Part shown: positions 11,316-22,725 of the stretch, piece by piece | Layout of the letters: every line of letters starts with the position of its first letter | How positions within the stretch are numbered: the stretch's first letter is position 1 | Assembly: GCA_015956445.1 (NCBI GenBank) | Contig: WIUZ02000002.1 | Location: 1 to 64,000 of the forward strand | Reading direction: 5' to 3' | Length of the DNA: 64,000 nucleotides | From: Thelephora terrestris | Lineage: Eukaryota; Basidiomycota; Agaricomycetes; Thelephorales; Thelephoraceae | Program-made: the position numbers and the translations under genes | The notes under the pieces: model-generated | What the model was told of the DNA's origin: nothing | Seen by the model: the letters and a program-made list of their open reading frames with translations, nothing else | Database searches by the model: none

Positions 11316-14300
11316 ATGTTCAGAGCTCCTGCAACTCCCCGAAATTGTGAGTAGAGCGACGAGGTTCACTACCTATGCGGTTAAGCTGACCCATAATTTG
11401 CTAAGCCGGAGGGAAAAAACATTGCGTTCTTTGCAACAAAGACTTTCCCACAGCTAAGGCCTTGACTGATCACCGTCGGGCTCACCACTTCCCGGTTCTT
11501 GTCACTATTGACGGTGCGTCCAGTCTTATCCAAGTCCTAACGACCTACCACTCACCCTCCCACAGGCAAGAAGTCCCTCTTACACAGAGAAAACGGTCGA
11601 GGGGAGTTCCAGTGCCCTATCTGCTCTAACTTTTGTGGCGCCACCCCCCACAGGGTCAGATCCCACTGTGAAAAAACCCACAGTCTCAAAGTCACCGCCT
11701 TGCCACGACGACCTTCATTCCAGGCGTCTTCGCAAACCACATCAGCCTTTTCAGGGTTGGCAACAGTTGCCGAAGATATCGATATGGAAGATGTCGATGA
11801 AGAAGAGGATGGGGAAGAATACAACAGCAGGGATGAGGATGACGACGACAACCAAGCCATGGCCATCGATTTCCCCCCTCTCTCTGTCAGCGAAAAAGGA
11901 GGACCTCCCGATACAGGGATAGAAGAGGATGAGGATGAGGACTGGGAAGAAGAATCCTATCACTCTGATGCGTCGTCAGAAGCTTTTGGAGATGAGGAGG
12001 ATGAGATTGTTCCTCCTTCTTTCAACCTTCCCGCCTGGATCCAACCCCCCTCCGAGGATTACTCACCGTCTGGGTTGGAGGCACCTGAGCCTCCCTTGCA
12101 ACCAGAAGATGTCCGCGTGGACAACTCCAGCTCAGTGTACGGGACGGATAGTAAGCGCTTGCATGTGTTACTTTTTTAAACTTCTGCTGACCCAGACCTT
12201 CTAGAACTAAGATACGTCCAACCACTTTCCAGCTTTGGCTATGGCCTCAACGAGGAGGCAAAGATCCTCATTTGCACCAGCTGCCACCGTGGTGTTCCTA
12301 CGGACATGCTTAACTCGCACTCAAGGACCTACCATCCAGGAAGACCTGTCCTTTCTCCCGGTCAACAAGACACAGTAGTGGAACCCCTTGTGGACAGTGG
12401 CTACCGGACTTCCGCCACTGAGCTGTATACTCAGACCCCTGGTCAGAAGCCTGTTGACGGTTTGATGGTTCTGGAAGGATTTTTGTGCCCCCTTTCGAAT
12501 GAAGATGGGTCCCTCTGTTCTCGGGCATTCGGAGCGCAGTCCACATTTTCTCGGCATCTCTCTGATCACCGTGAACCACAAGAGAGCAAACCCACACCCT
12601 CCTTGTGCTCTTCCTACGTGCAGACTCTCTTCAACCGGGGAGGACTAGTGCGCTACTTCTCCGTGGACCCCTCCCTTTCCCACCCCGATCCTCTGCCCAC
12701 CTCTGCCTACGCCCATGCCATTGATATGTTTAGACAACTACCTAAACCAGAAATGCCAACCGCAGAGAACGACAAGGAACGTGCATCAATCCACTGGTTT
12801 ACAAGATGGCCCCAACTTCTGCAGCCGTACTTTACCGACAAGACAAGTATCGCGCACCTCCAGTCTTTGGTCTCCTTCCCCAACCCTACCTCCGACCCTG
12901 ACTGGCTTATGAAACTTATAGACCATGGGCCCAGCTGGTGGGCAGATGCAGAGGAGGCACATATGAGCTGTTCTCACCGGGTTTCAGTCATGTTAAAATC
13001 CCACCGCCAGTAAGCAGTTTTCTCTGACCTTTCACTTCCGTAGGTAACCTATTGGTGTTAAGGTACATGGGTCCGTGGAAAGTCTTGCGAGAACGTGATA
13101 GTGTGCGGCGCTATTGCGGAACTGCAATATCCCTCCTTGCATTTTGCCTCAGGGTTTTCAACCTACCTCCAGACGCCGTCCCCACCAGATTCACGGATGA
13201 GCAACGTGCCTTATTAGATGACTATAAGAAGTTCCTCATGTCCCCGACCGGCTCCTCCAAAGAGAATGTCCAGAGGTTCCAAGTGGCTCTCTCTTGTGTC
13301 CTGTTCCGAGAGCGAAGCTTTGACATAACCGTAATGGGACGCCTGGCCTGTCCCGTGCACTCATACATGGCTCTGCTCTCCCTCAGAACACAAGGAACTT
13401 TCGTCAAGGCTGGCCTCGTTACTCAGCCGATATCGAGGCTGCTCTACCTCTCAAGAGCTGTGGTTCTCAAAACTGCGCTACACAATTTGGGCAGCGGCGT
13501 TAACTTTGTCTCGTGAGGCTTCTATTGTCATTCGAATTCAACTTGGCTAACCTTGCTTCCCCTGTCTTAGCCTCATCGAAAGGCTGTGCAAACAGTACCT
13601 GGGGACCGGAGAAGGCAGAATTTCCGACGACCTCATATCCTTAAAGAAATATGCCTCCACCTTAGCTCTGAAAGAGCCCGGTAATCCCACCATCCTATAC
13701 AACCCAGATTACACCTCTCTTTCGTATCGAGGACGAAATCTATCCTTATCCAGGCTCCAGTCAGGTCTCAACGAACTGATTGAGGCTACGTGGGCTCAGC
13801 TACTGGCTTTGACCGGCCGTAAGAAGATTGAAGTCCAGGTACCTCTCTGTTTATCGGAGGACTTCCGGTCGGAAGAAATCGGGGATTCCTTCATAAACCA
13901 CGTCAGGACAGAGCCACCAAGTCTTCCGCTACTTTACGAAATGGCAAAGTCCTCAAATTTACCTCTTTTAAGACCAGGCCCCCCTGTCGGAGGCAAGCCT
14001 ACTTTCGAAGTGGACTCTGGTGCCGCTCAAGAATTCCTCCACACCCTCAAGCCAATTATAGAGGCCATCACTTTCCTGGTTCACTCCACAGGCTCTGGTC
14101 CCCTCCGCCTTACCGAAGTTGTGGATGACCGCTATCGCAATGGGTCTGCGCAAAGGAATGTTTACATCGCACATGGCCAAGTGTTCTTGCTTCGAAGGAA
14201 TCTAAAGTCGTCGACCCTCAAGGGATATAGATCCTCCGTCATCCATTTCCCCCCTGAGAAGGTGGCGGAGCTCCTAACATACTATCTCGCCACGGTTCGA

Positions 14301-17090
14301 CCGGTGGAAATCCTCCTAAGTGCAAGCTTGGGGTGGACTGAGAAGCATGCCAACTACTGTCAGTTTCTCTATGTGGTGAAGGGGCAGAAATTAGGTCCCA
14401 GAGGACTTTCCGGAATCATCTCCAATTTCACAGAGCAGTATTTCAAGTGTCGACTCACTGGTTCCCAACTCCGGCACGTTCTAATCAACATCCAACACGT
14501 CTTCCTTCCTCCTGTCATCGACCCCTCTGTTCAAAAGTTTGGTGATTCTCAAGCTGGCCACAGCTCAGCCGTCGCAAACCGCGTCTATGGCCAACGAATA
14601 GACCATCTACCTGGCCAGGAGGCTGCGTTGTACAGTCTTGCCCACGAATGGTGCAGAAAATTGCACACCGTCCTTGGCCTTGGTCCAGAACCTTCCCCAG
14701 TTCGACCGATACCCTACTTCCTCTACTCACCTGAAAGGGCATTCTGGCAAGGCCCTAGTTCCCTACCACCCCAACTGCCCTCTTCCAAAGAGATCATGCG
14801 CGAGGTCCACCACGCTATCTCCTCTGGCCTCTCATTTGCTGTTGAAGAATTCTCTGTCAAGTACGAAAAGATGATCAGAGACACAGTTTTCGAGGCAGTC
14901 GCAGCCTTGTCCGCAATCGGTGTGCCCAATTTGCCAGGTGCCTCTCTGGCATCTCTACCTGGCCTGTATCGGGCCCCAACCGCAATCACACCCCCTGATG
15001 TAAGTCTTGATCTGGCTGCTTTGTCAGACCTTCTAACATGTTCTCCAAGTCAAGCGTTGGGTCTGAACTCATCACATCTACACCGTCTTCTTCTGTGGGT
15101 GACAAAGAGGGGGAGCTTCTTCGGGTCTTGTCCCTCTATACCAGACGGCCTGGGTCTACCTTTACAAGCGACAAGCAAAGACTCCTCCTCCAAGGGATCC
15201 TAGAAAATAGAGCTGAGAACATCCTCGCAGTTCTACCCACTGGTTCTGGAAAATCCCTCGCTATTTTCGGACCCCTTCTTGCTGGGGAAAATGGGATCTC
15301 TGTTGTCGTCACCTGTTATACTGCCCTTCGTCGCCAGCTCGCTGAGCAGGCCCATGCTTTCGGGATCAAATTCCTCCTTTGGAACGAGAGAACTCTCGAT
15401 GGCCGACCCAGCTGTACAACGGTACAATTGGTCATCATGATAACGGACGATGTCTACCAGCCTGAGGCCAAAGAGTGAGCACGTTATGTTCGATGCTACT
15501 CGCATGAGAAGCTCACTCTAGTCTAGTTTTCTCAGGAACAAACAGGTGGTGCGGGTCACTTTGGATGAAGCACACTCGGTTTTCCTATGCGACACCTATC
15601 GACCAAAAATGCAGTCCATGATCCATCTTCGCGAAGTTACAGGCCAAAAGGTTTTCCTCACTGCCACCCTTGCACCCTGTCATGAACCGGTCCTCTTGAA
15701 ATCCCTCGGAATACCCCTCCCAAGAACGCTCCTCCTCAGGTTGCCAACCGCACGACCCAATCACAGACTGCAGGTCGTTGGATTGCCAACTCCAGAGGCA
15801 GTCTTCCCTTCCGGTGCTCAACTGGCCACCCTCCTGCTAGAGGAGTGGAAGGAGGATCCAGGGGCTCGTGGGATCTTCTTCGTTCGATCTCTCAGGGACT
15901 TGCAGGAGTTTACTGACTCCTGTTTGTTCCCTGTCTGCACTTTTTATGGGAACATGACCGGCGAACAAAAGGACGAACAACTGAACTCTTGGTTTTCAAA
16001 GGACCATCCTTCCAAATGGATGGTTTCTACGACTGCTCTCCTCCACGGCGTCGATTACCCCCAAGTCAATGCCGTCATCTTCCTAGGGTGTCCCTTTGGC
16101 CTGTACGACTTCATTCAAGGAGCCGGGCGAGGGGGCAGGGGTGGTCAAGAATCTCTCGTTGCAGTGCTTTTCAACGACATTCCTACACCCCTCCCCAACG
16201 AAAGTCCGTATTGCTTCCGGGAGGAGATGGAGAAAATTCTCATCACTCCATCATGTCGGCGACGAGGAATCTCCAAAACCATGGATGGTGAAGACCTCCC
16301 TTGTTCCCTTGTTCCGAACTCCCTTCTATGTGACTTTTGCGAAGGCCGTCTGCACCCGCTCGTTTCACAAGCCACCTCCCCATTGACCATAGTACCTACT
16401 CTCGACCTACTTAGTACGCCCCCTTCCACTCCAACTGAACAGAGCCACAGGTCGGATACACACCCCCTCCCTACTACCCCACTACCCCTTCCCATAGCCT
16501 CACGGCCTCTCCCCTCAACTGCTGCAATCACTCGACTGGGGGCTCTGACCGCCCAGCAAAAAACAGATGCAAGAGTGAGACATGCCCGTTCAGCCATGGG
16601 TCTCCTGGAGAAAATGGGGGGATGTTTTGCCTGTAGGATCAGTTCGACTAGTCACGATCCTTGCCACTCCGAATGTGGACTCAGCAGCAAAACCACATGC
16701 TCGAAGAAGCCCCACCTGCCATTCAAATGCAACAGTTCTGCCAGCGGGATGCGTTGGATCGATTGGAAGAAGAGGAACTTTACTTGGCCAACAGGTGTAA
16801 GTAGGTGCCACTTCTGTAGCTTACCAAACGCCGTTGCTGGCTACCACAGCAACCCCAATGGCAAAGGTTGTAAGTTCAGTGACAGCGCAGTTGTGGCTGC
16901 TTGGCACATCTTCCAAACCCCCCACCTCTTCGAGCAGCTTCGCAAGGACTTCGGTTTCTCTCCAGGCCAAAATCCTGAGGTCGACTATGCCGTCTGGTTG
17001 ACCAGCTACGGGGCAGATACGGAAGACGTCAGGATCTTGTCTGTGTTTACCTGGCTGTGCCGGCAGTGGTACCCACGGCTTAAGTTGTAG
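11316..17090 (+). CDS. RecQ-like (telomere-linked type) DNA helicase with zinc fingers
   Basis: This is a multi-exon gene of roughly 1,800 residues. ATG at 11316 is followed by a C2H2 finger (CVLCNKDF...DHRRAHH), a second (CPICSNFCG...HCEKTH), an acidic linker, an OrsD/DUF3505-type finger (CTSCHRGVP...HSRTYH, about 12280-12330) and another finger (CPLSNEDGSLC). A long central region (13030-14990) carries LRH and GHSS...Y motifs resembling a worn tyrosine-recombinase core. The helicase half has Walker A PTGSGKS (15240), DEAH in LDEAHSVF, motif III TAT, motif V ALLHGVDYP and motif VI QGAGRGGRG. The C-terminus has Cys clusters (CFACRISS, CHFCSLP). Introns at about 15003 (GTAAGT...AAG) and 15476 keep the frame open, and no stop interrupts it. 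Proteins of this architecture are known in fungi near telomeres and in repeats; the role here (repeat maintenance or mobility) is inferred. Confidence 0.8.
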
Positions 17091-18039
17091 TTGAATTGTT
17101 CAATAGCTCTCATTTCCATCCGTTGACTGGTCTGTTTTCGGTATAGTCGCTCACCAACTTTGAACGCCCGCATTGTGTTGTGCCCTTTATTTGCCTTGAC
17201 CCCTTCCTATCTCACCCACAGTTATATTCACATGCGTTTTGCATCATTTCAACTCCATGTTCCTGTCTTGAGCAGTTATAGTCTCAAATCTGTAGATGAG
17301 CGATCTAGGTTGGACCGGCGGGCCGCCCCGGCCCGGAAACTGCCGGTCACGTGATATAGCTTCCAGGCCCGAGGCTTACGTAACCTCGGCCATCGGCGAT
17401 GACGTAATCTGTTTATTTTTAGACAACCAATCGGCCATCTCGGCCGGCACTCGGCTGCTTTGTTAACCGGACCCCGGAAACCGGTCCGGTCGGCAAGGAG
17501 AATCGGTTCGGCAATACCGGCTATTCTCGGTTAGCGTGTCTCTTTGATCCGGAAGGGTCTTTCCCATTAGGTAATAACCGGTAATGCGGGCCGAACGGTT
17601 GGATCAGTCCGGGGACGGGAGCGCCTATCAGGGATGACGTCGTGAGCCTAGAGCTGACGAGAAGGTGCGAGGTTGATCCGAGAAGTTTGATGGAGAGATT
17701 GATCGATTGTTTTGATGGGAAGGGAGCCTGGAACGCTTAGCTAATGAACCGTTCGATCGAACGACTTAGTAAGCCGATGTCAGTGATGACACGTGACTAT
17801 GTCACGGTCTAGACTGTCGGGCCAGACTATTGGCCCCTTACGGGGCTACCAGTCGGTATCTTCCACCAATCAGGGAGTGTGGGAACTGATGAGCCTAAAC
17901 GGCGAAAGGGGAGTCGGGGCGATCGATCGATCTCCCCACCTCTCTTCCCCCTTCCTCTATCATCTCAGCTGCGTTCTACTAACCACAGCTGCCCTCCCTC
18001 AAAAACAAATCAAGTTTTTATCAGTAAGCAAGGCTTTAG
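17091..18039. other. GC-rich non-coding stretch downstream of the helicase
   Basis: No gene was seen. It contains several CCGG-rich blocks (for example ACCGGACCCCGGAAACCGG near 17467) and TGACGT motifs near 17400 and 17635. It may be regulatory sequence or an old repeat. Confidence 0.3.
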
Positions 18040-18074
18040 GCAACCCACCTCCGCCAAAGGCGGAGGTGGGTTGC
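18040..18074. terminator. Perfect 16-bp hairpin with 3-nt loop
   Basis: The left arm GCAACCCACCTCCGCC (18040-18055), loop AAA and right arm GGCGGAGGTGGGTTGC (18059-18074) pair without mismatch. The hairpin starts about 15 bases downstream of the minus-strand stop codon of the disrupted gene at 18089. It could be a 3'-end signal of that gene or a fold-back remnant. The assignment as terminator is inference; eukaryotic genes do not normally need one. Confidence 0.5.
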
Positions 18075-18088
18075 TCGCCCTAACCATC

Positions 18089-19920
18089 TCACTCATATCC
18101 TTCGCAATCACCTTCTTCTCCTTCTCCTGCTTCGCCGGAGTCTCCTTTTTTGTTTCTCTCTTTACCTTCTTCTGCCCTTTTCCCCGGAGACTGCGCAACT
18201 TCGGCATTGGAGGACTCCCCTGAGTCTCCTTCCATTCCTCGTCCATGGCTTCCGTTTCCTCGCCCCCGAGTAGTGGTGGTCAGCGAGTCTGGAGTTACCT
18301 CTTTCCTCTTCAGGATGCGCTGCACTGGAGAAGGAGGTACGAGAACATACAGAAGCTTCGCTCTCGGCGAAGGTCTCCCCGTCTTTGGAGTCTTCACACT
18401 GGGGGCAAGGGGTCAAATACCTAGTGGGTACATGCTGAATACATTGTGATCACAGTCAAAAAGTGATCACAATGTGCTCAGTGGGGAAAATTTGAATACA
18501 TTCAAAATGTACCTGGCCATGTGAACCCAATGTGCCCAGTGGGCACATTTTGATTGTGATCACAATGTACCCATCAATGTGATCTCAATGTGCCTGCTGT
18601 GCACATTTTAATTTCTTTCACAATGTCCCCATCAATGTGTTCATAATGTACCCAGCTCATTACATAATAGTTTCTTTCACAATGTTGTCCACAATGTGTC
18701 CAGCATGTGGCTGAGCCACTCATTCAAAATTCTTTCACAAAGTATCCAGTGATGTGTCTAGAATGTGTACAGCCATACACATAGTGATTTCTTTGAAAGT
18801 TCATGATGAAATTGAACAATATTGAGATTACATTGTGATTACTTCAAAAAGAACCCCCTGGGGACATTATGGACACATCACTGGATAATCTTTGAAAGAA
18901 TTTTGAATGAGTGGCTCAGCCACATGCTGGACACATTGTGGACAACATTGTGAAAGAAACTATTATGTAATGAGCTGGGTACATTATGAACACATTGATG
19001 GGGACATTGTGAAAGAAATTAAAATGTGCACAGCAGGCACATTGAGATCACATTGATGGGTACATTGGGTTCACATGGCCAGGTACATTTTGAATGTATT
19101 CAAATTTTCCCCACTGGGCACATTGTGATCACTTTTTGACTGTGATCACAATGTATTCAGCATGTACCCACCGGGTATTTGACCCCTTGCCCCCAGTGTC
19201 AGCGCCTTCACTTCCGTCGATGGAAGCCCCTCCCCGCTGATGAGGTTCCGTTGAACCACGTGTCGCAGGTACTCTACAACTGGGCCGTACGGCTGCACTC
19301 CCGCTTCCCAGCACACTTCATAGTGCCTCACCTGGGTTTCTTCATTAATAGGAAGCTCTCGCACGAAGGTATCTCTAGGAGAAACTCACTATCCAAGCCT
19401 TTACAAGAACGGTCCACGTTCTGTCCCCGGTACCTAGTTCCTCGAACGTACTCAACCTCCACACCTCGCGAACAGATTCCCAGATCCCCTTAGTCGACAG
19501 ATATGCAACCTTCACCTCTTCAAAAGTCCACGGAGAGTCATTCTCGATAGATGGGAACAATCCTCCCTTACGATCAATCGCATCAAGAGGACCGAACGGA
19601 GGAAGAGGATTCCCCTTAGTGTCAGATGGGAACCAGGTCATAGAGAATGAAGGAAAGGTTATTGGGTTGGCAACCGAGGACGGTTGATTTTTAAAGTCCC
19701 GAGGAGATGTCACGACGTCGAAACTCCCAATCTCCGATTCCTTCCTATTGGTCGTTCGACTCCATTGAGTTCCGGACTCTTCTTGGCCTCGCGACTGCCT
19801 CGAGGCAACCTTCACCCTGATCACCGGACCGCCTCTATTGTTCCTCGGACGTTCTTCCCCGCTTCGCACCTCCCCTCGGGAACCCTGTTTTGAATCCTCG
19901 TGTTCTGCCATCTGCCACAC
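18089..19920 (-). pseudogene. Gene D: unrecognised coding sequence broken by a CACTG element
   Basis: Two minus-strand coding blocks flank the element at 18397-19198. The upstream block (19920-19199) includes SFSMTWFPSDTKGNPLPPFG and VVEYLRHVVQRNLISGEG. The downstream block (18396-18089) is basic and low-complexity, ending KKGDSGEAGEGEEGDCEGYE. Deleting the element plus one TCA copy joins them in frame as ...STEVKAL/KTPKTGRPSP..., so the gene was open before insertion. A frame step near 19370 suggests an intron. The product is not recognised; the Ser/Lys/Glu-rich C-terminus looks disordered. It may belong to a transposable element, since its neighbours are all mobile. Confidence 0.55.
18397..19198. 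mobile_element. CACTG family A element, 802-bp foldback with TCA target duplication
   Basis: The element begins CACTGGGGGCAAGGGGTCAA and ends with its inverse. The two arms are nearly perfect inverted repeats of about 390 bp each, so the whole element folds on itself around 18800. It is flanked by TCA (18394-18396) and TCA (19199-19201). Short motifs of the type ACATTGTGATCACA and AATGTGCCCAGTGGGCACATT recur through both arms, like subterminal transposase-binding repeats. No transposase is encoded. Termini CACTG plus a 3-bp duplication fit the CACTA/EnSpm superfamily, in which Plavaka-type transposases of mushrooms would be candidate helpers; that link is inference. Confidence 0.9.
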
Positions 19921-20827
19921 GCTATCTGACCCTCCGGAACTCTGATATCCCCAACGCCTTGTTCCCCTCGCCTTTCATCCTCGTTTTCAACTCTCGTTCT
20001 AGCCCTTCGCCATCGCTATCTATCGTTATTGATTCCTCCCGCCATCAATCTCCAGTTATCCCATCGTTCTGCGCTCTCGTCCCCACGATTCCTTATCGAT
20101 CGGAACTTCCCGGTCGATTGATCAGTTCCATTCCCCGCACTGTTCCGTTCTCCGGGCATTTGCCTCCGTTGCTATCTTCCGCTCTCGATTCCTGTTCCCC
20201 TGCGTTTTCTCCTTTATGACACGGCTTCCTCTCATGCCGTCGTCACCCCTTCGTCATCGTCCCTGTAGTTACTCAGCCTTCATCATCGTTCCCCCCTAGT
20301 AGTTACCCCTCTTACCTAGCTCCTCTTAGTTTCACTTTTCCGTTCCCTTCTCTCTCACAGACTATCTCGACACTGCCTATTTAGGAGAGTCTTCGGTTTC
20401 CTTTATATACTGTGTCTTAGATAACCTGGAATGCATCGACTTAGATCCCCCAGTTCAGTTTCAGTCCGAGTTCTCCAGTTCTCCGGTTCGCTCTCCAGTT
20501 CTCAAGTCAAGTTTTCGGCTTCTCTGTGTCTTATCTCTTGCTCCTACCAAAGCCTACCTCAGCTACTGTACGACTTCGCGGTGATTCTCTATCGCAACTC
20601 TCCACAACCTTGGTTCCTATCCCCCTCTGCTTTGTCTCGAATCTCGCGCTTTACTCTAGTCGTCACGGTCTTCCCCGGCGATTCTCCAGACATCTTCGGG
20701 CATCTCTGAGCAGATCTTCTGTTCCGGTGGTCATACAGAACTCAACACTCAACCGGTACCCACCTCAACTGCTTGTACACTCTTTTTAGGTTATCCGACT
20801 ACCCGGAGTGTTCAGCTAGTTCACCGG
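19921..20827. other. Pyrimidine-rich non-coding stretch with promoter-like motifs
   Basis: No supported gene was found, although long open frames arise from C/T-rich sequence. TTTATATACTG near 20400 is a TATA-like site reading toward the gag-like copy 1. The last 20-30 bases before 20828 appear diverged but related to the matching position in copy 2 (AGCTAGTTCACC against AGCAGTTCTCCC), so the region may be the altered 5' part of copy 1. Confidence 0.35.
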
Positions 20828-21344
20828 GGAGAACGAGGTGGCCGTTCCGGTTCCACCTCCGTTGATCTCTCCGGTGCGTGGACAATGTTCCATTCGTGCC
20901 CGTCAATGGGTTCCTTACAACGGCGCTCGCCGTCCAGCCCATCGCATGTGTCCCAGCAATCCCAACGTCGTTCGTCAGGGTGGAGACATCGAGTCCACCG
21001 TCCTATTCCAACGCGACGATGTTACAGTGTTGCCTGGATCGCGGCGAGCTGATCCCGGTGGAGTCCGTCGACGTGAACGGATTAACCAACCTTACGCTCT
21101 TGTCGGTCCAGCGCGCAGCGGAGGCCGTTCGCCTGGTGGCTCAACTGACCGAGAGAGTGGAGGGTTGGTCAGCCCAGAGGATTCTGGATTAGACTACGGT
21201 TGATTCAGCGAGGAACCGCCTGCGCGCCGAAGTACAGCTGGCCGTAGCTCATCGTCTGGAGGAAGCTCGGGTCGTCGAGATGGTCGATGAGGAAGTCGAC
21301 GAGAGTGTCTCGGAGGGGACGGAGGAGGAGGTTGCCAGTGCTGA
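20828..21344 (+). pseudogene. Gag-like gene, copy 1 (3' part, decayed)
   Basis: This is about 90% identical by eye to 24728-25136 joined to 28968-29072 of copy 2. The frame carries the family motif RRPAHRM. Compared with copy 2, CGA has become a TGA stop at 21201-21203, and in the alternative frame CAG has become TAG at 21190-21192; both are C-to-T changes. A CACTG element sits exactly at its terminal TGA. Downstream sequence 21873-22080 matches the tail of copy 2 at 29070-29280, and the tail resumes at 29355 after the copy 2 insertion. The coiled-coil N-terminal half seen in copies 2 and 3 is not recognisable here. Confidence 0.7.
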
Positions 21345-21872
21345 CACTGGGGGCAAGGGCCCGAATACCCACCGGGCACATTGTGATTACATTGTGGTCA
21401 CAGTCAAAAAGTGACTCTAATGTGCCCAGTGGGTACATTGTGAACACATTTTGAATGTACTCCATCATGTGAATCAAATTTTGCCATCACCAAACATGTA
21501 GATCACATTCAAAACTTGCCCTAAAAAGTTTTTCGAATGCGATCAACGATCACATTCACAATGTATTCAACATGTGGAGGAATTGGTGGGGTACATTGTG
21601 AACACATTTTGAATGTCGTCGATTTTACAATGTGAATCGAATGTATTCAAAATATGCCTAGGACATGTGTTTTGGTGCATTATGGTCACATGACTGGGTA
21701 CATTGTAAATGCGATCAGTATTTGCCCAGCGGTAATATTAAATTCACATTTTTGGGCACATTTTGAATGTACCTGATTTTTACCCACCGGGCACATTGGG
21801 ATCACTTGTTGACTGTAACCACAATGTAATCACAATGTACCTGGTGGGTATTTGGGCCCTTGCCCCCCAGTG
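21345..21872. mobile_element. CACTG family A element, 528 bp, TGA target duplication
   Basis: The element starts CACTGGGGGCAAGGGCCCGA and ends GGGCCCTTGCCCCCCAGTG. It is flanked by TGA at 21342-21344 and 21873-21875. Inverted arms are clear for about 100 bp, including the shared block with ACATTGTGATTACATTGTGG. The related copy at 29050-29100 is the unoccupied site: it reads GCCAGTGCTGAGGAGTACTGG with a single TGA. No protein is encoded. It shares terminal motifs with the 802-bp element but has a shorter, less symmetrical interior. Confidence 0.92.
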
Positions 21873-22549
21873 TGAGGAGTACTGGAAAACTAGGTCTTGA
21901 CGTCTAGGGTCTGTACGCCTTAGTCCTCGTCCATAGAGTCCGTGCGGATTCAACTCCGTTGGCCGGTCGTCTTATGTCTTCGTCTTGTGGGTGGCCTTGT
22001 AATATCATCAGTGTCTTTGTCTGGTTTCCGATGACGTGTGAGTCGTGATGAGGGAAATGGATAGGATAAGAAAAGGGTATTGTCAGGGCCACTCTTCGCC
22101 CTTCAGGTACCAGTGCTGTTGGTGAGTCGCAACTCCAACCAACAAGAAACAATGGGGCAAAGGGGGAACAACTTCCCTATATCCACCCAAAGTCTTCGTG
22201 GTCCAAAACGCGATGGACGAGCGTTCTCCGGTAGGTTGTCCGAATTCACAGCAGGAGTGCCGAGCCTCTATCAGGTAAATCCCTATCGTCTTCTGAGGGC
22301 AGGTACGAGAGCCCGAGGATGGCGCCTCAAACTGATGACTTGATCCAAAGAGCAGTGCGGAACTCGATGTCGTGTCCGAGCTCGCTTCAAACACCGGTTA
22401 AGGATCAAGACTGAGTGAGAGAGGAGAGCGAACGGTTCAAGGAGTTACTCGATAAGCTCTTCAGTGGCCTACAGCAAATACACCGATGCTGCAAGGAGAA
22501 GAGGACTTCCCGAGATATCAAAGATGGGGAGTCCTCAGCTACTCTACTG

Positions 22550-22725
22550 GTACCTATATAGGAGAGTGGCCGGGACATAGATAACCCTATCTAATAATAA
22601 CTCAGAGCAAAGAAGGGCTGAGAGTAAGCAAGAACAGTAAGCGGCCCGGAGTATAGAATAGAAATGATAAAGGAATGACTAATGGGTCAGGGTTCGTGAG
22701 AGAATAAGAAAGGGGTCATGACGTC
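22550..22725 (-). promoter_or_regulatory. Promoter-like block reading toward the element terminus
   Basis: On the minus strand a TGACGTC motif (near 22715) is followed by GGCCACTCTCCTATATAGG (TATA near 22555). It lies upstream of the gag-like gene but points away from it, toward the TGTCAGGG end. The matching arrangement occurs in copy 3 at 28487-28515. Function is inferred from motif content only. Confidence 0.35.
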
